Assembly (NCBI GenBank): GCA_030951095.1
Contig: JAUZQI010000050.1
Coordinates: 1 to 6,229, forward strand
Source of the DNA: Mariprofundus sp.
GTDB lineage: Bacteria; Pseudomonadota; Zetaproteobacteria; Mariprofundales; Mariprofundaceae
Direction: 5' to 3'
Length of the DNA stretch: 6,229 bases
The position numbers were made by a program, and so were the translations under genes. Below, piece by piece: positions 5,262-6,229 of this stretch. A model generated the notes under the pieces. It saw only the letters and a list, made by a program, of their open reading frames with translations, ran no database searches and was not told where the DNA came from. Position 1 is the stretch's first letter. Each line of letters starts with the position of its first letter.

Positions 5262-6229
5262 TTAGTAGCCAAACTTCGCGATTCGGGAGCCCCACGAGGA
5301 TGTAGGTGCAGCCGATTCAGAGGTTTCGTTGATGACCCATGCCTTAAGCGTGTTGGCAGGATCAATACTGACCGATGAGTAGTCGCCCCAACGGCAGCCG
5401 CGCACAGGAGCACAGGTACCATAGTCGTAGACAAAAGGACTCTGGTAAATGAGCGAGGTTCCAGTCGTAATACCCATAGCAACATCCCAGCTTCTTTTAC
5501 CGGTAACCCTCACCTGCGGTGCATAGCCTCCGATGGCGGCGCGATTGGTTGATGAATAACCGACAAGTACATGTCCATCAGGATTCACCGCCAGTGTTGC
5601 GTTGAAATCATCCGAAGTACCTGCGGAATAGATATACCCGCTTGACTGCAGGAGACCGGGACCAATGGAGGCCTTCATCCAGAATGGCGCTGCATACGTA
5701 ACGCCTCCGGCATAACCAACGGTACGAATCATGTAAATCGAGTAGTTGTGCTGGTAAATATTACCCAACAGTCGACCATCCAGCGTATCGATCGTGGTGA
5801 CCGTTCCGGGCTGCTGAGCATTAGGCGGTACCACTGCATTAGGCACGACTACTGTTGGACCTGCTGCAAACACAGGGGCGTCGGTTACGCCATGATACAT
5901 ACGATAGGTGAATACAGATGTCGAGGGAGCCGGAGCAGATGCAAAGACCGTTACCCTTGACTTGGTGTTCACTGCCATGGGTGGAACCAGCGTGCCATTG
6001 GCTGCTGCTGTACTCCACAGTGGTGAGGTCCAGGTACGACCGTTATAGATTGCGGCCTTGGGAATGCGGAACATTTTCGATCCCAGGAAAGCAGTGCCGG
6101 CTGCATTAAATACATTGCCGGTGATATAGGTAGCTCCCCGATCCATGCCGATATTCGGATAATCCCAGACCTGGGCTGCTGTCGTGGGAGCTACGCTCTG
6201 AATCCACCATGTACCCGCTGTTGGATCCG
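5262..6229 (-). CDS. Large secreted-type protein of unknown function, possible beta-propeller (5' end outside window)
   Basis: The C-terminal 321 residues of a larger protein. The frame runs open to the window edge, and the ATG at 6146 is internal because the 27 residues before it (ending in QVWDYPNIG) read as part of the same conserved segment. Composition is rich in Gly, Ser, Thr, Ala, Tyr and aromatic residues, with few Lys, as in exported beta-strand proteins. Recognisable stretches are DYPNIGMDRGATYITGNVF, LAVNPDGHVLVGYSS, a Cys pair about six residues apart followed by RWGDYSSVSIDP, and a C-terminal WGSRIAKFGY. The Trp-Gly-Asp-Tyr-Ser pattern followed by an Asp-Pro turn, a Trp and Glu, and a final 'WG..I' recurs in uncharacterised secreted bacterial proteins with a repeated-blade look; I recognise the pattern but not a named function. 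The signal peptide and the N-terminal part would lie beyond the window. Stop TAA at 5262-5264; a strong terminator follows. Confidence 0.85.
   Translation of the reverse strand, partial: DPTAGTWWIQSVAPTTAAQVWDYPNIGMDRGATYITGNVFNAAGTAFLGSKMFRIPKAAIYNGRTWTSPLWSTAAANGTLVPPMAVNTKSRVTVFASAPAPSTSVFTYRMYHGVTDAPVFAAGPTVVVPNAVVPPNAQQPGTVTTIDTLDGRLLGNIYQHNYSIYMIRTVGYAGGVTYAAPFWMKASIGPGLLQSSGYIYSAGTSDDFNATLAVNPDGHVLVGYSSTNRAAIGGYAPQVRVTGKRSWDVAMGITTGTSLIYQSPFVYDYGTCAPVRGCRWGDYSSVSIDPANTLKAWVINETSESAAPTSSWGSRIAKFGY

Noticed and set aside
1..6229. CRISPR arrays, tRNA or rRNA genes, riboswitches, prophage or defence genes
   Set aside because: Looked for on both strands; no repeat-spacer pattern, cloverleaf or characteristic motif was seen.

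Overview
The window looks like Gram-negative proteobacterial DNA of moderate GC content. Its best match in gene content is the exopolysaccharide (EPS) loci linked to exosortase A (XrtA/PEP-CTERM) that are common in Betaproteobacteria. That placement rests on family resemblance alone. No rRNA, tRNA or housekeeping marker is present to confirm it. The sequence starts at an EcoRI site (1-6) and nearly ends at a BamHI site (6223-6228), so the ends may be cloning boundaries. Genes are cut at both ends.

Left part, 1-4536, plus strand: five tightly packed genes, almost certainly one polycistronic unit running in from upstream. They are (1) the C-terminal part of a family 4 glycosyltransferase, (2) a secreted family 5 glycoside hydrolase (cellulase-like), (3) a DUF1972-type family 4 glycosyltransferase, (4) a PAPS-dependent sulfotransferase and (5) a NodB-type polysaccharide deacetylase of the DUF3473/XrtA-associated kind. 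Every junction overlaps: 20 bases, then GTGA, ATGA and ATGA. This suggests translational coupling. Together they would add sugars to a repeat unit (genes 1 and 3), decorate it with sulfate (gene 4), remove N-acetyl groups (gene 5) and trim or release the polymer in the periplasm (gene 2). The predicted product is a charged, possibly zwitterionic polysaccharide. The polymerase, flippase, export genes and xrtA are not in the window.

Middle, 4537-4723: a 187-base spacer between convergent genes. It has a nine-T run, no convincing terminator, a short sequence resembling an insertion-sequence end touching the deacetylase stop codon, and a 13-codon reading frame that resembles the start of a glycosyltransferase. 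It may be a scar of rearrangement.

Right part, 4724-6229, minus strand: two genes for envelope or secreted proteins with no clear link to EPS synthesis. A large secreted-looking protein of unknown function, possibly a beta-propeller, runs in from beyond the right edge. It is followed by a textbook intrinsic terminator with a UUCG tetraloop, and then by a small lipoprotein with a carboxypeptidase-regulatory-like beta-sandwich domain. The terminator ends only 10 bases before the lipoprotein ribosome binding site, so the lipoprotein seems to depend on read-through.

The most interesting points are the sulfotransferase inside an EPS operon, the Ser-for-Asn change beside the catalytic acid of the hydrolase, an eight-G tract in the same gene that could switch it off by slippage, and the terminator placed directly before the lipoprotein gene. 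I found no clear evidence of an entirely new kind of system.
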